Shown: positions 9,317 through 20,059, counted from the stretch's first letter. The stretch is 64,000 nt of DNA from Chromobacterium sinusclupearum (GCF_002902845.1 NZ_PPTF01000019.1:1-64000); one strand, 5' to 3'. Translations and numbers: made by a program. The notes: a model not told the origin generated them from the letters alone.

Positions 9317-10912
9317 TTACTTGACGCTGACGCCGTAGAAGGAGTTCAGGCCAAACGGGCTGACCTTGAACCCTTGCACCGACTTCAGCATCGGCTGATT
9401 GACGGTGGAGTGGGCGATGGTGGTCAGCGGCACTTGCTGCTTCACGATCTCCTGCGCCTTCATGTACAGCTTGGTGCGCTCGGCGACGTTGGCGGTGCTC
9501 TTGCCCTTCTGGATCAGGTCTTCGAACGGCTTGTAGCAGAACTTGGAGAAGTTGTTGCCGTTCATCGCATCGCAGCCGAACAGCACGCCCAGCCAGTTGT
9601 CCGGATCGCCGTTGTCGCCGGTCCAGCCGATCAGCATGGAGTCATGCTCGCCGGCCTTGGCGCGCTTCAGGTACTCGCCCCACTCGTAGGAGGTGATCTT
9701 GGCCTTGACGCCGATCTTGGCCCAGTCGGACTGGATCATTTCCGCCATCAGCTTGGCGTTGGGGTTGTACGGACGCTGCACCGGCATCGCCCACAGGGTG
9801 ATGTCGAAGCCGTTGGGGTAGCCCGCCTTGGCCAGCAGGGCCTTGGCCTTGGCCGTGTCGTACGGCGCGTCCTTCAGGTTCTTGTTGTACGACCACTGGG
9901 TCGGCGGCATCGGGTTGGTCGCGGCTTGGCCGGCGCCCTGGTACACCGCCTGCAGGATGGCCTTCTTGTTGATGGCCATGTCCAGCGCCTCGCGCACTTC
10001 CAGCTTGTCCAGCGGCTTGTGCTTGACGTTGTAGGCCAGGTAACCCAGGTTGAAGCCGGCCTGGGAGATCACTTTCATCTTCGGATCGGCCTTCATCGCG
10101 GCGATGTCGGTCGGACGCGGATAGGTGGTGATCTGGCACTCGCCGGCCTTCAGCTTCTGGTAGCGCACGGAGGCGTCGGTGGTGATGGCGAACACCAGGT
10201 TGTCCACCTTCGGACCATCAGCCTTGTCCCAGTAATCCTTGTTGGCGGCAAAGCGGATCTGCGCATCTTTCTGGTAGCGCTTGAAGATGAACGGACCGGT
10301 ACCCACCGGCTGCTGGTTGATCAGCTGCGGCTTGCCGTCCTTCAGCAGCTTGTCGGCGTATTCGGCGGACTGGATCGAAGCGAAGCTCATCGCCAGGTTC
10401 TGCACAAAGGCGGCGTCGATCTTCTTCAGCGTGAACTTGACGGTGTACGGATCCACCTTCTCGACCTTGACGATGTTCTCGTCCATACCCATGTCGGTGA
10501 AGTACGGGAACTCGGTCGGGTAAGCCTTGCGGAACGGATTGTTCTTGTTGAGCATCCGGTCGAAGGTGAACACCACGTCATCGGCGTTGAATTCGCGCGT
10601 CGGCTTGAAGTAGTCGGTGGTCTGGAACTTCACGCCCTTGCGCAGATTGAAAGTGTAAGTCAGGCCATCGGCCGACACTTCCCACTTTTCGGCCAGGCCC
10701 GGAATCACCTTGGTGCCGCCGCGCTGGAATTGCACCAGACGGTTGAACACGGTTTCGGCCGAGGCGTCGAAATCGGTGCCGGAAGTGTATTGGCCCGGAT
10801 CGAAACCGGCCGGGCTGCCCTCGGAACAGAACACCAGGGTTCCGGCGGCATGCGCCGCCAATGAAGTTCCCGCAAACGCGCCAAGCACCAAAAGCTTTTT
10901 GAAAGCTTGCAT
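9317..10912 (-). CDS. dppA: Periplasmic dipeptide-binding protein
   Basis: The 531-residue SBP family 5 protein captures peptides for DppBCDF. A signal peptide (MQAFKKLLVLGAFAGTSLAAHA, cleavage near residue 22) precedes TLVFCSEGSPAGFDPGQY, the classic DppA opening. Conserved landmarks are RKGVKFQTTDYFKP, GTGPFIFKRYQ and GYPNGFDITLWAMP. Length equals E. coli DppA. The MQAFKK start excludes ten upstream residues. It is first in the operon, so its promoter should lie in 10913-11006. Confidence 0.94.
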   Translation of the reverse strand: MQAFKKLLVLGAFAGTSLAAHAAGTLVFCSEGSPAGFDPGQYTSGTDFDASAETVFNRLVQFQRGGTKVIPGLAEKWEVSADGLTYTFNLRKGVKFQTTDYFKPTREFNADDVVFTFDRMLNKNNPFRKAYPTEFPYFTDMGMDENIVKVEKVDPYTVKFTLKKIDAAFVQNLAMSFASIQSAEYADKLLKDGKPQLINQQPVGTGPFIFKRYQKDAQIRFAANKDYWDKADGPKVDNLVFAITTDASVRYQKLKAGECQITTYPRPTDIAAMKADPKMKVISQAGFNLGYLAYNVKHKPLDKLEVREALDMAINKKAILQAVYQGAGQAATNPMPPTQWSYNKNLKDAPYDTAKAKALLAKAGYPNGFDITLWAMPVQRPYNPNAKLMAEMIQSDWAKIGVKAKITSYEWGEYLKRAKAGEHDSMLIGWTGDNGDPDNWLGVLFGCDAMNGNNFSKFCYKPFEDLIQKGKSTANVAERTKLYMKAQEIVKQQVPLTTIAHSTVNQPMLKSVQGFKVSPFGLNSFYGVSVK

Positions 10913-11006
10913 AAATGTTTCCCTTCCCTTTGTACAGACCATCAGTCGGGTCTTTTTTGCTATTGAACCGGAATCTTGGATTCGGCTGGTGGGGATACAT
11001 TATGCA

Positions 11007-11035
11007 CAGAGGGCGCTTTTGACAAGCGCCCTCTG
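11007..11035. terminator. Perfect hairpin between dppA and the FabH-like gene
   Basis: CAGAGGGCGCTT and AAGCGCCCTCTG form a 12-base stem with a five-base loop. A T run (GCTTTTTT) follows on the plus strand, while the only nearby gene that ends here is on the minus strand, where there is no T run. It probably still ends the ketoacyl-synthase transcript or blocks antisense reads. Confidence 0.5.
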
Positions 11036-11085
11036 GCTTTTTTATGGCATTGTCGGCCGTTGCAGGCCCTTCACCCAACAAGCGC

Positions 11086-12207
11086 TTACAGTTTGCGCAA
11101 CACCACGGAGCCGACGGAATAGCCCGCCCCGAAAGAACTGATGACGCCAACATCGCCGGCCTGCAAGTCGTTGGAATGCAAGTGGAAGGCAATGACAGAG
11201 CCGGCGGAACTGGTGTTGGCGTAACGGTCCAAAATCACCGGCGCCTCCACCGTGTCGGCCTCGCGCCCCAGCACGCGCCGGGCGATCAGCTGGTTCATCG
11301 CCAGATTGGCCTGATGCAGCCAGAAGCGGCGCACCGCCGACGGCTCAATGTCCAAGAACTCCAGATGGGCGACGATATGCTCGCCAACCATCGGGCATAC
11401 TTCTTTGAATACCTTGCGCCCCTGTTGCACAAACAGCTTGTCAGGCTTGCCGATGCCACTTTCGTCGCAACGGTTCAGGAAGCCGAAATTATTGCGGATA
11501 TTGTTGGAAAACACCGTGGCCAGCTTGCAGCCGAGCACTTCGTAGCGCTGCGCGGAAACGGCCGCGTCGGCCCGTTCCAACACCACGGCGGTGCAGGCAT
11601 CGCCGAAGATGAAGTGGCTGTCGCGGTCGCGGAAGTTCAGGTGAGCGGAACAGATCTCCGGATTCACCATCAGCACCGCCCGCGCCTGGCCAGTGGCCAC
11701 CGCATTGACCGCGGTCTGGATGCCGAAGGTGGCCGACGAGCAGGCCACATTCATATCGAAGGCGTAGCCGGCTATGCCCAGCGCCTGCTGCACCTCAACC
11801 GCCATCGCCGGATACGGCCGCTGCATATTGGAGCAGGCGACAATCACCATGTCGATGTCGGCGGCGCTGCGGCCGGCAGCCTCCATGGCCTGGCGGGCGG
11901 CGGCCACGGCCATCTCGGCCTGCACCGACAGCTCGTCGTTGGGGCGTTCCGGCAGATACGGCGTCATCCTGGCCGGATCGAGCACGCCGCTCTTGTCCAT
12001 CAAAAAGCGTTGCTTGATGCCGGATGCCTTCTCGATGAATTCGGCGCTGGATTCGGCCAGCGGCTCAAGCGCGCCGGCTTCGATTTCGGCCTGATGAGCC
12101 GCGTTATGGTTGCGGACGAAGGTATTGAACGCCTCGACCAACTCCTCATTGCTGACGGCATGAGGCGGGGTGAACAACCCCGTGCCGCTGATGACGACCT
12201 TATGCAT
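11086..12207 (-). CDS. FabH-like beta-ketoacyl-ACP synthase III
   Basis: The 373-residue thiolase-fold condensing enzyme has the KAS III triad: cysteine in NVACSSATFGIQ, histidine in WLHQANLAMN and asparagine in RYANTSSAGS. KAS III enzymes join an acyl-CoA to malonyl-ACP. It is about 50 residues longer than housekeeping FabH, with an insertion near the N-terminus (FVRNHNAAHQAEIEAG), and it lies alone rather than in a fab cluster. It is more likely a paralogue with another acyl substrate than the main FabH. The MHKVVISGTGLF start fits the fold; the upstream ATG (12396) adds 63 unrelated residues. Confidence 0.82.
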   Translation of the reverse strand: MHKVVISGTGLFTPPHAVSNEELVEAFNTFVRNHNAAHQAEIEAGALEPLAESSAEFIEKASGIKQRFLMDKSGVLDPARMTPYLPERPNDELSVQAEMAVAAARQAMEAAGRSAADIDMVIVACSNMQRPYPAMAVEVQQALGIAGYAFDMNVACSSATFGIQTAVNAVATGQARAVLMVNPEICSAHLNFRDRDSHFIFGDACTAVVLERADAAVSAQRYEVLGCKLATVFSNNIRNNFGFLNRCDESGIGKPDKLFVQQGRKVFKEVCPMVGEHIVAHLEFLDIEPSAVRRFWLHQANLAMNQLIARRVLGREADTVEAPVILDRYANTSSAGSVIAFHLHSNDLQAGDVGVISSFGAGYSVGSVVLRKL

Positions 12208-12430
12208 TGTGCTTGTATCCTCGCGCTTCCCCGCAGGGTGGACATGGCGGCGGCATCGTCTGCCGCCGCGTGGCGATTCCCCACGCATGCCGACAGCGGC
12301 ACAACCGTCCCGATATTGCAGCGATTTTACACAAGCGCATGGACAAACACTAAAAATCCATAGCCCCGCCCGGCTTAAACCAAGTAAAATGCTCAACTTT
12401 GACCTTCCGGTGACCGGGATCGGCCGAACA

Positions 12431-12455
12431 ATACTTGACTAAAATAGTCGGATAT
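12431..12455 (+). promoter_or_regulatory. IscR type 1 operator
   Basis: The 25-base site reads ATACTTGACT, then AAAATAGTCGGATAT, which fits the known type 1 IscR consensus almost base for base. It covers the -35 region of the isc promoter. Holo-IscR ([2Fe-2S]) would repress its own operon here. Confidence 0.9.
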
Positions 12456-12465
12456 TGGGTATAAT
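12435..12465 (+). promoter_or_regulatory. isc operon promoter
   Basis: TTGACT at 12435 and TATAAT at 12460 are separated by 19 bases, longer than the ideal 17, as is common where a regulator overlaps. The distance from the -10 to the iscR ATG is 30 bases. Confidence 0.75.
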
Positions 12466-12495
12466 GGCGACAACCACCCACCGGAACAGAACATC

Positions 12496-12993
12496 ATGCG
12501 CCTCACCACCAAAGGACGCTTCGCCGTCACCGCCATGCTGGATCTGGCCATGCGCGAGGAGCGCGGCCCGGTCACCCTGGCCGGCATCAGCGAACGCCAA
12601 AACATCTCGCTGTCCTACCTGGAACAACTATTCGGCAAACTGCGCCGCGCCGAGCTGGTTGACAGCGTGCGCGGCCCTGGCGGCGGCTACACCCTAGCCA
12701 AAGACATCCAGGACATCTCGGTTGCCGACATCATCGTCGCCGTCGACGAGCCGGTGGACGCCACCCAATGCGGCGGCCGCGAAAACTGTCGCGGCAGCCA
12801 GCGCTGCATGACCCATGACTTGTGGACCAACCTCAACGTCACCATTTTCGATTACTTGTCCAAGGTGAGCCTCGCCAGCCTGGTGGAGCAACAGCATTCC
12901 CAGGAAGAGCACGCCAAGGAAACCAGCGTGGTGCAGGACAAACGCGACAGCTGCGGCAGCAAGCACGCAGCCGCCGCCGGCAGCGCCCTGTAA
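12496..12993 (+). CDS. iscR: Fe-S cluster-responsive regulator IscR
   Basis: The 165-residue Rrf2-family protein senses [2Fe-2S] supply and represses the isc operon. The N-terminal winged helix ([18 protein letters not shown], with recognition helix around [13 protein letters not shown]) is followed by the cluster ligands Cys92, Cys98, Cys104 and His107, in exactly the E. coli spacing. The C-terminal tail from about 135 is charged and variable. It is the first gene of the operon and sits behind its own operator. Confidence 0.96.
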   Translation: MRLTTKGRFAVTAMLDLAMREERGPVTLAGISERQNISLSYLEQLFGKLRRAELVDSVRGPGGGYTLAKDIQDISVADIIVAVDEPVDATQCGGRENCRGSQRCMTHDLWTNLNVTIFDYLSKVSLASLVEQQHSQEEHAKETSVVQDKRDSCGSKHAAAAGSAL

Positions 12994-13021
12994 GCGCCTG
13001 AAAATCTTGCGGAGATAATGT

Positions 13022-14239
13022 ATGAGCCAGCTCAAGCTACCGATCTATCTGGATTACTCGGCCACCACCCCGGTGGACCCGCGCGTCGCCGAAAAGATGA
13101 TTCCCTATCTGACCGGCAAGTTCGGCAACCCCGCCTCGCGCAGCCACAGCTTCGGCTGGGAAGCGGAAGAGGCCGTCGAAAACGCGCGCGCCGAAGTGGC
13201 CAAGCTGATCGGAGCCGACCCTAAAGAAATCGTCTGGACCTCCGGCGCCACCGAGTCCGACAACCTGGCGATCAAGGGCGCGGCCCAGTTCTACAAGAGC
13301 AAGGGCAAGCACATCATCACCGTCAAGACCGAGCACAAGGCGGTGCTGGACACCTGTCGCGAACTGGAGCGCCAGGGCTTCGAAGTCACTTACATGGACG
13401 TGCAGGAAAACGGCCTGCTGGACATCGAAGCGTTCAAGGCTGCCATCCGTCCCGACACCATCGTGGTGTCCGTGATGTACGTGAACAATGAAATCGGCGT
13501 GATCCAGGATATTCCGCAGATCGGCGAGATCTGCCGCGAAAAAGGCATCATCTTCCACGTCGACGCCACCCAGGCCCCGGGCAAGGTCAAGATCGACCTC
13601 AACACCCTGAAGGTGGATCTGATGAGCCTGTCCGCGCACAAGGCATATGGCCCCAAGGGCATCGGCGCGCTGTACGTGCGCCGCAAGCCGCGCGTGCGCC
13701 TGGAAGCGCAGATGCACGGCGGCGGCCACGAGCGCGGCTTCCGCTCCGGCACCCTGGCCACCCACCAGATCGTCGGCATGGGCGAAGCCTTCCGCCTCGC
13801 CCGCGAGGAAATGGACAGCGAGAACGAGCGCATCCGCATGCTGCGCGACCGTCTGTGGAACGGCATCCAGGACATGGAAGAGGTGTATATCAACGGCGAC
13901 ATCGACCAGCGCGTGCCGCACAACCTCAACGTCAGCTTCAACTTCGTCGAGGGAGAAAGCCTGATCATGGCCATCAAGGACCTGGCCGTGTCCAGCGGCT
14001 CCGCCTGCACCTCCGCCTCGCTGGAGCCGTCCTACGTGCTGCGCGCCCTGGGCCGCAACGACGAAATGGCGCACAGCTCCATCCGCTTCACCTTGGGCCG
14101 CTTCACCACCGAAGAAGAAATCGACTACGCCATCGCGCTGTTGAAATCGAAGATCGGCAAGCTGCGCGAACTGTCGCCGCTGTGGGAGATGTACAAGGAC
14201 GGCGTGGACCTGAACAGCGTTCAATGGGCGGCGCATTGA
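13022..14239 (+). CDS. iscS: Cysteine desulfurase IscS
   Basis: The 405-residue PLP enzyme takes sulfur from cysteine and passes it to IscU and other acceptors. The PLP lysine is Lys207 in SAHKAYG and the persulfide cysteine is Cys329 in [10 protein letters not shown], on the mobile loop. [10 protein letters not shown] carries the cofactor-binding aspartate. Length fits the IscS class (E. coli 404). It follows iscR by 28 bases with GGAG before the ATG. Confidence 0.97.
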   Translation: MSQLKLPIYLDYSATTPVDPRVAEKMIPYLTGKFGNPASRSHSFGWEAEEAVENARAEVAKLIGADPKEIVWTSGATESDNLAIKGAAQFYKSKGKHIITVKTEHKAVLDTCRELERQGFEVTYMDVQENGLLDIEAFKAAIRPDTIVVSVMYVNNEIGVIQDIPQIGEICREKGIIFHVDATQAPGKVKIDLNTLKVDLMSLSAHKAYGPKGIGALYVRRKPRVRLEAQMHGGGHERGFRSGTLATHQIVGMGEAFRLAREEMDSENERIRMLRDRLWNGIQDMEEVYINGDIDQRVPHNLNVSFNFVEGESLIMAIKDLAVSSGSACTSASLEPSYVLRALGRNDEMAHSSIRFTLGRFTTEEEIDYAIALLKSKIGKLRELSPLWEMYKDGVDLNSVQWAAH

Positions 14240-14256
14240 GCCGATAACCAGTTACC

Positions 14257-14283
14257 GGCCGCGGCGGCCTAGCCGCCGCGGCC
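14257..14283 (+). other. Perfect 12-bp hairpin between iscS and iscU
   Basis: GGCCGCGGCGGC and GCCGCCGCGGCC pair perfectly around a CTA loop, in the 60-base iscS-iscU gap. There is no T tract. A stable intra-operon stem of this kind usually protects the upstream mRNA end or sets the ratio between segments. Confidence 0.6.
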
Positions 14284-14299
14284 TTGCAGGAGCAAGAAA

Positions 14300-14683
14300 A
14301 TGGCATACAGCGAAAAAGTGTTGGATCACTACGAAAATCCCCGCAACGTCGGTTCCTTCGACAAGGGCGACGACAGCATCGGCACCGGCATGGTCGGCGC
14401 GCCGGCCTGTGGCGACGTAATGAAGCTGCAGATCAAGGTCGGCGCCGACGGCGTGATCGAAGACGCCAAGTTCAAGACTTACGGCTGTGGCTCCGCCATC
14501 GCCTCCTCCTCCCTGGTGACCGAGTGGGTGAAGGGCAAGTCGCTGGACGAGGCACTGAGCATCAAGAACACCGCCATCGCCGAAGAGCTGGCGCTGCCGC
14601 CGGTGAAGATCCACTGCTCCATCCTGGCAGAAGACGCGATCAAGGCCGCAGTGGAAGACTACAAGCAGAAGCACGGCAAGTAA
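14300..14683 (+). CDS. iscU: Fe-S cluster scaffold IscU
   Basis: The 127-residue scaffold builds [2Fe-2S] clusters from IscS sulfur. Ligands are Cys37, Asp39, Cys63 and Cys106, and the HscA-binding motif LPPVK lies at 99-103. Length and motif order match E. coli IscU. It is the third gene of the isc operon. Confidence 0.97.
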   Translation: MAYSEKVLDHYENPRNVGSFDKGDDSIGTGMVGAPACGDVMKLQIKVGADGVIEDAKFKTYGCGSAIASSSLVTEWVKGKSLDEALSIKNTAIAEELALPPVKIHCSILAEDAIKAAVEDYKQKHGK

Positions 14684-14696
14684 GCGGAGACGACCG

Positions 14697-15020
14697 ATGG
14701 CACTGACTCTTTCCGAACGCGCTGCCGCCCACATCAGCGCCTTTATCGCCAAGCGCGGCAAAGGTTTGGGCGTGCGCCTGGGTGTGAAAACCTCCGGTTG
14801 CTCCGGCATGGCCTACAAGCTGGAATTCGTCGATGTCGAAAACAGCGACGACGTGCGTTTCGAAAGCCACGGCGTGGCGATCTTCACCGACGCCAAGAGC
14901 CTGGCCTATCTGGACGGCACCGAGCTGGACTACGCCAAGGAGGGTTTGAACGAAGGCTTCAAGTTCAACAACCCCAACGTCAAGAACGAGTGCGGCTGCG
15001 GCGAAAGCTTCAACGTCTGA
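14697..15020 (+). CDS. iscA: A-type Fe-S carrier IscA
   Basis: This 107-residue A-type carrier receives and passes on Fe-S clusters. The three invariant cysteines are Cys35 (SGCSGMAY), Cys99 and Cys101 (ECGCGESF). It starts 13 bases after iscU with GGAG upstream. Confidence 0.96.
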   Translation: MALTLSERAAAHISAFIAKRGKGLGVRLGVKTSGCSGMAYKLEFVDVENSDDVRFESHGVAIFTDAKSLAYLDGTELDYAKEGLNEGFKFNNPNVKNECGCGESFNV

Positions 15021-15038
15021 TTGCCGATACCGTCGCCG

Positions 15039-15083
15039 GGCGGAGCGTGGACGCGCAAGCCGTCATGCTCCGCCTGTGTTTTT
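15039..15083 (+). terminator. Terminator-like hairpin between iscA and hscB
   Basis: GGCGGAGC at 15039 and GCTCCGCC at 15067-15074 pair across a 20-base loop and are followed by TGTGTTTTT. It lies inside the operon, so it would act as a partial terminator that lowers hscB-hscA-fdx-iscX relative to iscRSUA. Confidence 0.5.
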
Positions 15084-15113
15084 CCGGCTCCTCCCTTCGC
15101 TCCGGACGCATAG

Positions 15114-15641
15114 ATGAACCACGATTTCAATCAGGACTTCTTCGCCCTGTTCGGCCTGCCGCGCCGCTTCGCGCAGGATGCCGCCGCGCTTGACGCCGCC
15201 TGGCGCGCCGCCGCCGCCCAGGTTCACCCGGACCGCTATGCCAGCGCCGGCGACGCCGAGAAACGCAGCGCGCTGATGCTGGCCACCCGTGTCAACGAGG
15301 CGTATCAAACCCTCAAATCCCCGCTGAACCGCGCCCGCTACCTGTTGCAGCTGTCCGGCGTCGACACTCAGGAAGAAAACAATACCCGGATGCCGGCGGA
15401 TTTCCTGATGGCGCAGATGGAATGGCGCGAGGACATAGACGACGCACGCGCCAGCGTAAATGCGCTGGAGTCGTTGTCGCACCGGCTGCGCGGCGAGGTC
15501 AAGGCCATGCAGGCCGAGCTGGAAACGGCGCTGGACGCGCGCGGCGACTTGGACGGCGCAGCCGTTCTGGTGAGAAAATTGCGCTTCATGGAAAAGCTGG
15601 ACCAGGAAATCGGCGACGCCATCGAGAGCCTGCTGGACTAA
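15114..15641 (+). CDS. hscB: J-type co-chaperone HscB
   Basis: The 175-residue co-chaperone brings IscU to HscA and stimulates its ATPase. The J domain (residues 8-80) carries the HPD motif at 38-40. The C-terminal three-helix bundle (about 90-175) is the IscU-binding part. Length and layout match E. coli HscB (171). Confidence 0.94.
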   Translation: MNHDFNQDFFALFGLPRRFAQDAAALDAAWRAAAAQVHPDRYASAGDAEKRSALMLATRVNEAYQTLKSPLNRARYLLQLSGVDTQEENNTRMPADFLMAQMEWREDIDDARASVNALESLSHRLRGEVKAMQAELETALDARGDLDGAAVLVRKLRFMEKLDQEIGDAIESLLD

Positions 15642-15687
15642 GCTCCCTTCGCGACGCCGCCCTGAGCAACGACATAAAGATCACGAC

Positions 15688-17547
<1,860 letters not shown>

Positions 17548-17556
17548 GGACTCGCC

Positions 17557-17898
17557 ATGCCGCGAATCATTGTTCTGCCCCATCCCGACCTGTGCCCCGA
17601 GGGCGCGGTGATCGACAACGCCGAAACCGGACAAAGCATCTGCGACGCGCTGCTCGCCCACGACATCGAAATCGAGCACGCCTGTGAAATGTCCTGCGCC
17701 TGCACCACCTGCCACTGCATCGTGCGCGAAGGCGGCAACTCGCTGAATGAGGCCGACGAGCTGGAAGAAGATTTGCTGGACAAGGCCTGGGGCCTGGAAG
17801 CGCAATCGCGCCTGTCCTGCCAGGCCATCGTCGCCGACGAAGACCTGGTCATCGAGATTCCCAAGTACACGATCAACCACGCTAGAGAGCACCACTGA
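17557..17898 (+). CDS. fdx: [2Fe-2S] ferredoxin, adrenodoxin type
   Basis: The 113-residue isc ferredoxin supplies electrons for cluster assembly. The cluster ligands are Cys43, Cys49, Cys52 and Cys88 in the C-x5-C-x2-C...C pattern. Two extra cysteines (47 and 54) lie in the same loop. It starts nine bases after hscA. Confidence 0.96.
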   Translation: MPRIIVLPHPDLCPEGAVIDNAETGQSICDALLAHDIEIEHACEMSCACTTCHCIVREGGNSLNEADELEEDLLDKAWGLEAQSRLSCQAIVADEDLVIEIPKYTINHAREHH

Positions 17899-17914
17899 AG
17901 GGAGGGCAAGCTGC

Positions 17915-18109
17915 ATGAAATGGACCGACGTTAACGACATCGCCATCGAACTGGCCGAAGCCCATCCCGAGGTGGACCCCAAGTCCGTGCGCTTCGTCGA
18001 TCTGCACAACTGGGTGGTGGACCTGCCCGGCTTTGACGACGACCACAGCCGCGGCGGCGAGCGCGTGCTGGAGGCGATTCAGCAGGCATGGATAGACGAG
18101 GTGGAATAA
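17915..18109 (+). CDS. iscX: Fe-S assembly protein IscX
   Basis: The 64-residue acidic protein MKWTDVNDIAIELAEAHPEV... is IscX, a small IscS-binding regulator of cluster assembly. The motif RFVDLHNWVVDLPGF is characteristic. It is normally the last isc gene, as here, and starts 16 bases after fdx with GGGAGG upstream. Confidence 0.93.
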   Translation: MKWTDVNDIAIELAEAHPEVDPKSVRFVDLHNWVVDLPGFDDDHSRGGERVLEAIQQAWIDEVE

Positions 18110-18123
18110 GCCACTTTCGCATC

Positions 18124-18148
18124 AAGGCCCCGCCAAGCGGGGCCTTTG
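18124..18148 (+). terminator. Terminator of the isc operon
   Basis: AAGGCCCC-GCCAAGC-GGGGCCTT forms an eight-base stem 14 bases after the iscX stop. The following tract is short (TTTGTC). Confidence 0.65.
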
Positions 18149-18236
18149 TCATGGCAGCGCGTGTCAATCCGCCGCAGCGGGTTTATCATCGATGAATACG
18201 CGCCGGCGCTGGGCCGGCAACCGACACGGAGCCGCC

Positions 18237-18872
18237 ATGTTCACCCTCATCATCGGCAACAAGAACTACTCCTCTTGGTCGCTGCGTCCCTGGCTGGTGC
18301 TGAAGATGCTGGACGAGCCGTTCAAGGAACAGCAGATCGACCTGTTCCTATCCGACACCAAGGCGCGCATCCTGGCCGCCAATCCGGCCGGCAAAGTGCC
18401 GGTACTGGTGGACGGCAAACTGCGGGTTTGGGATTCGCTGGCCATCTGCGAATATCTGGCCGAGTGCTTTCCCGCAGCGCGCTTGTGGCCGGACGACGCC
18501 AAGCTGCGCGCCGTCGCCCGCTCCATCGTGGCGGAAATCCATTCCGGCTTTGAGGCGCTGCGGCGCAGCCTGTCGATGGACATCACCCTGCGGCAGATCG
18601 ATTACGAAAGCTCGCCGGCGGTGGAGGCCGACATCGCGCGCGTCGTTTCGCTATGGGAAGAACACCGCGCCAGCCATATCGCCGACGGCGATTTCCTGTT
18701 TGGCCATTTCACCATCGCCGATGCCTTCTTCGCGCCGATCTGCACCCGATTCCAAACCTATAACGTCGCGCTGCCGCCCGCTTCCCAGGCTTACGTGCGC
18801 CATATTCTCAGCCTGCCGGCCATGCAGGAGTGGTATCGGGCGGCCGAACTGGAAAATAACAGGCCTGCTTGA
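18237..18872 (+). CDS. Glutathione S-transferase family protein
   Basis: The 211-residue protein has a thioredoxin-like GST N-domain (MFTLIIGNKNYSSWSLRPWLVLKML, with the catalytic-type Ser/Tyr near 11-15, and NPAGKVPVLVDGKLRVWDSLAICEYLAE) and an all-helical C-domain with HFTIADAFFAP. It probably conjugates or reduces an electrophile in the cytoplasm; the substrate is unknown. The MFTLIIG start matches the fold; an upstream ATG at 18192 would add 15 residues. Confidence 0.88.
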   Translation: MFTLIIGNKNYSSWSLRPWLVLKMLDEPFKEQQIDLFLSDTKARILAANPAGKVPVLVDGKLRVWDSLAICEYLAECFPAARLWPDDAKLRAVARSIVAEIHSGFEALRRSLSMDITLRQIDYESSPAVEADIARVVSLWEEHRASHIADGDFLFGHFTIADAFFAPICTRFQTYNVALPPASQAYVRHILSLPAMQEWYRAAELENNRPA

Positions 18873-18910
18873 TGAATCGTGGTCGAAAGGTGTCGCAAAT
18901 CGAGTGGAAC

Positions 18911-18950
18911 AACGCGCCATAAGTCATTAGAATGGCGCGTTTTTTATATT
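18911..18950 (+). terminator. Rho-independent terminator after the GST gene
   Basis: AACGCGCCAT and ATGGCGCGTT pair as a ten-base stem followed by TTTTTATATTTTC. It ends only about 26 bases before the udk start, so udk must be transcribed from within this short gap or by read-through. Confidence 0.82.
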
Positions 18951-18975
18951 TTCATTACATCAAGGAAATCCGAAC

Positions 18976-19590
18976 ATGAGCACCCCGTTCATCATTGGCG
19001 TTGCTGGCGGCAGCGGCAGCGGCAAAACCACGGTTACCAACAAGGTGCTGGAAACCATTGGTTCCGAGATGGCGGCGGTAATCATCCAGGACTACTACTA
19101 TCGCGACCAGAGCCACCTGACTTTCGAGCAGCGGCTGGGCACCAACTACGACCACCCGCAGGCGTTCGACTGGCCGCTGCTGATCTCGCATATCGATGAT
19201 CTGCGCAACGGCCGCGCCATCGAGATGCCGGTGTACGACTTCGCCAACCACACCCGCTCCGACCAGACCGTCACCGTGCAACCGGCGCCGGTGATCGTGA
19301 TCGAAGGCCTGTTCCCGCTGTACGACGCCGCGCTGCGCGAAATGATGTCGCTGAAAATCTTCGTCGATACCGATTCCGACGTCCGCTTCATCCGCCGCCT
19401 CAAGCGCGACATCGCCGAGCGCGGCCGCACCATGGAAAACGTGATCGAGCAATACCTGACCACGGTGCGCCCGATGCACAACCAGTTCATCGAGCCGACC
19501 AAGCGCTTCGCCGACGTGATCCTGCCGCACGGCGCCAATGACCCGGCGGTGGACATCATCACCACCAAGGTGGCCAGCCTGATGGTGTGA
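18976..19590 (+). CDS. udk: Uridine kinase
   Basis: The 204-residue kinase phosphorylates uridine and cytidine in pyrimidine salvage. The P-loop is GGSGSGKTT (11-19), followed by IIQDYYYRDQSHL, the nucleoside-site stretch YDHPQAFDWPLL and the DSDVRFIRRLKRDIAERGRT lid region. Length matches the family (about 210). AAGGA lies upstream of the ATG. Confidence 0.95.
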   Translation: MSTPFIIGVAGGSGSGKTTVTNKVLETIGSEMAAVIIQDYYYRDQSHLTFEQRLGTNYDHPQAFDWPLLISHIDDLRNGRAIEMPVYDFANHTRSDQTVTVQPAPVIVIEGLFPLYDAALREMMSLKIFVDTDSDVRFIRRLKRDIAERGRTMENVIEQYLTTVRPMHNQFIEPTKRFADVILPHGANDPAVDIITTKVASLMV

Positions 19591-19607
19591 CTGACGTCCG
19601 CCCGCCA

Positions 19608-19629
19608 AGCCGCCTCCGGGCGGCTTTTT
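19608..19629 (+). terminator. Terminator of udk
   Basis: AGCCGCC-TCCG-GGCGGCT is a seven-base stem followed by TTTT, 18 bases after the udk stop. Confidence 0.82.
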
Positions 19630-19707
19630 GCTGCCTGCTTGACGCCCGCCGCCGCCGGGCACAGAATCGCCTGCGCGCCGCATGGCGCATTCTCAACAAG
19701 GACAATC

Positions 19708-20022
19708 ATGCATACGATCAAACCGCGCAATCCGCTGGCTTGCGCGCCGATATTGAAAAAAGGCGGGGCGCACGCGGCCAGCCGCTCCGGACAGCGCCAT
19801 GCGCAAAAACAGGCGCTGTGGGCCGAACTGCAGGACTGGAACGAATGGGATCACCATCCGCTCGCCGCAAGCCAGGGCGAAGCCGACGCCGAAGAGGCGT
19901 TTTTGGCGAACGCAGCCGCAAAAGCAACAGGCCATCATCGAGATGGCCTGTTGCTTTTGCGCGCTGGCACGCTAACAATTCCGTACAATGCATTTACACA
20001 AGGCGACATGCGCTGCCAGTAG
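19708..20022 (+). CDS. Small basic protein whose ORF runs through a terminator; candidate non-stop mRNA gene
   Basis: The frame encodes 104 residues if read to its stop, starting MHTIKPRNPLACAPILKKGG with AAGGAC before the ATG. The first half is basic (KK, RSGQRH, QKQ) and the next part tryptophan- and acid-rich (LWAELQDWNEWDHH). A perfect 17-base-pair hairpin with T run occupies 19920-19958, inside codons 71-84, so a transcript ending there would carry about 75 codons and no stop. None of the three plus frames has a stop between about 19888 and the hairpin. E. coli arfA is expressed in this manner from non-stop mRNA, but the ArfA motif KKGKGSY is absent. I do not recognise the family. The tail after the hairpin (RAGTLTIPYNAFTQ) may be just non-coding sequence. 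Confidence 0.5.
   Translation: MHTIKPRNPLACAPILKKGGAHAASRSGQRHAQKQALWAELQDWNEWDHHPLAASQGEADAEEAFLANAAAKATGHHRDGLLLLRAGTLTIPYNAFTQGDMRCQ
19920..19960 (+). terminator. Perfect 17-bp hairpin terminator inside an open reading frame
   Basis: AAAAGCAACAGGCCATC and GATGGCCTGTTGCTTTT pair perfectly around a five-base loop. The A4/T4 ends make it potentially bidirectional. It interrupts the ORF starting at 19708, in frame, and lies about 100 bases before the lipoprotein gene at 20060. Confidence 0.82.
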
Positions 20023-20059
20023 AATGCGCTTTCGCTATTGCAAATTGGATCACCGCCTC

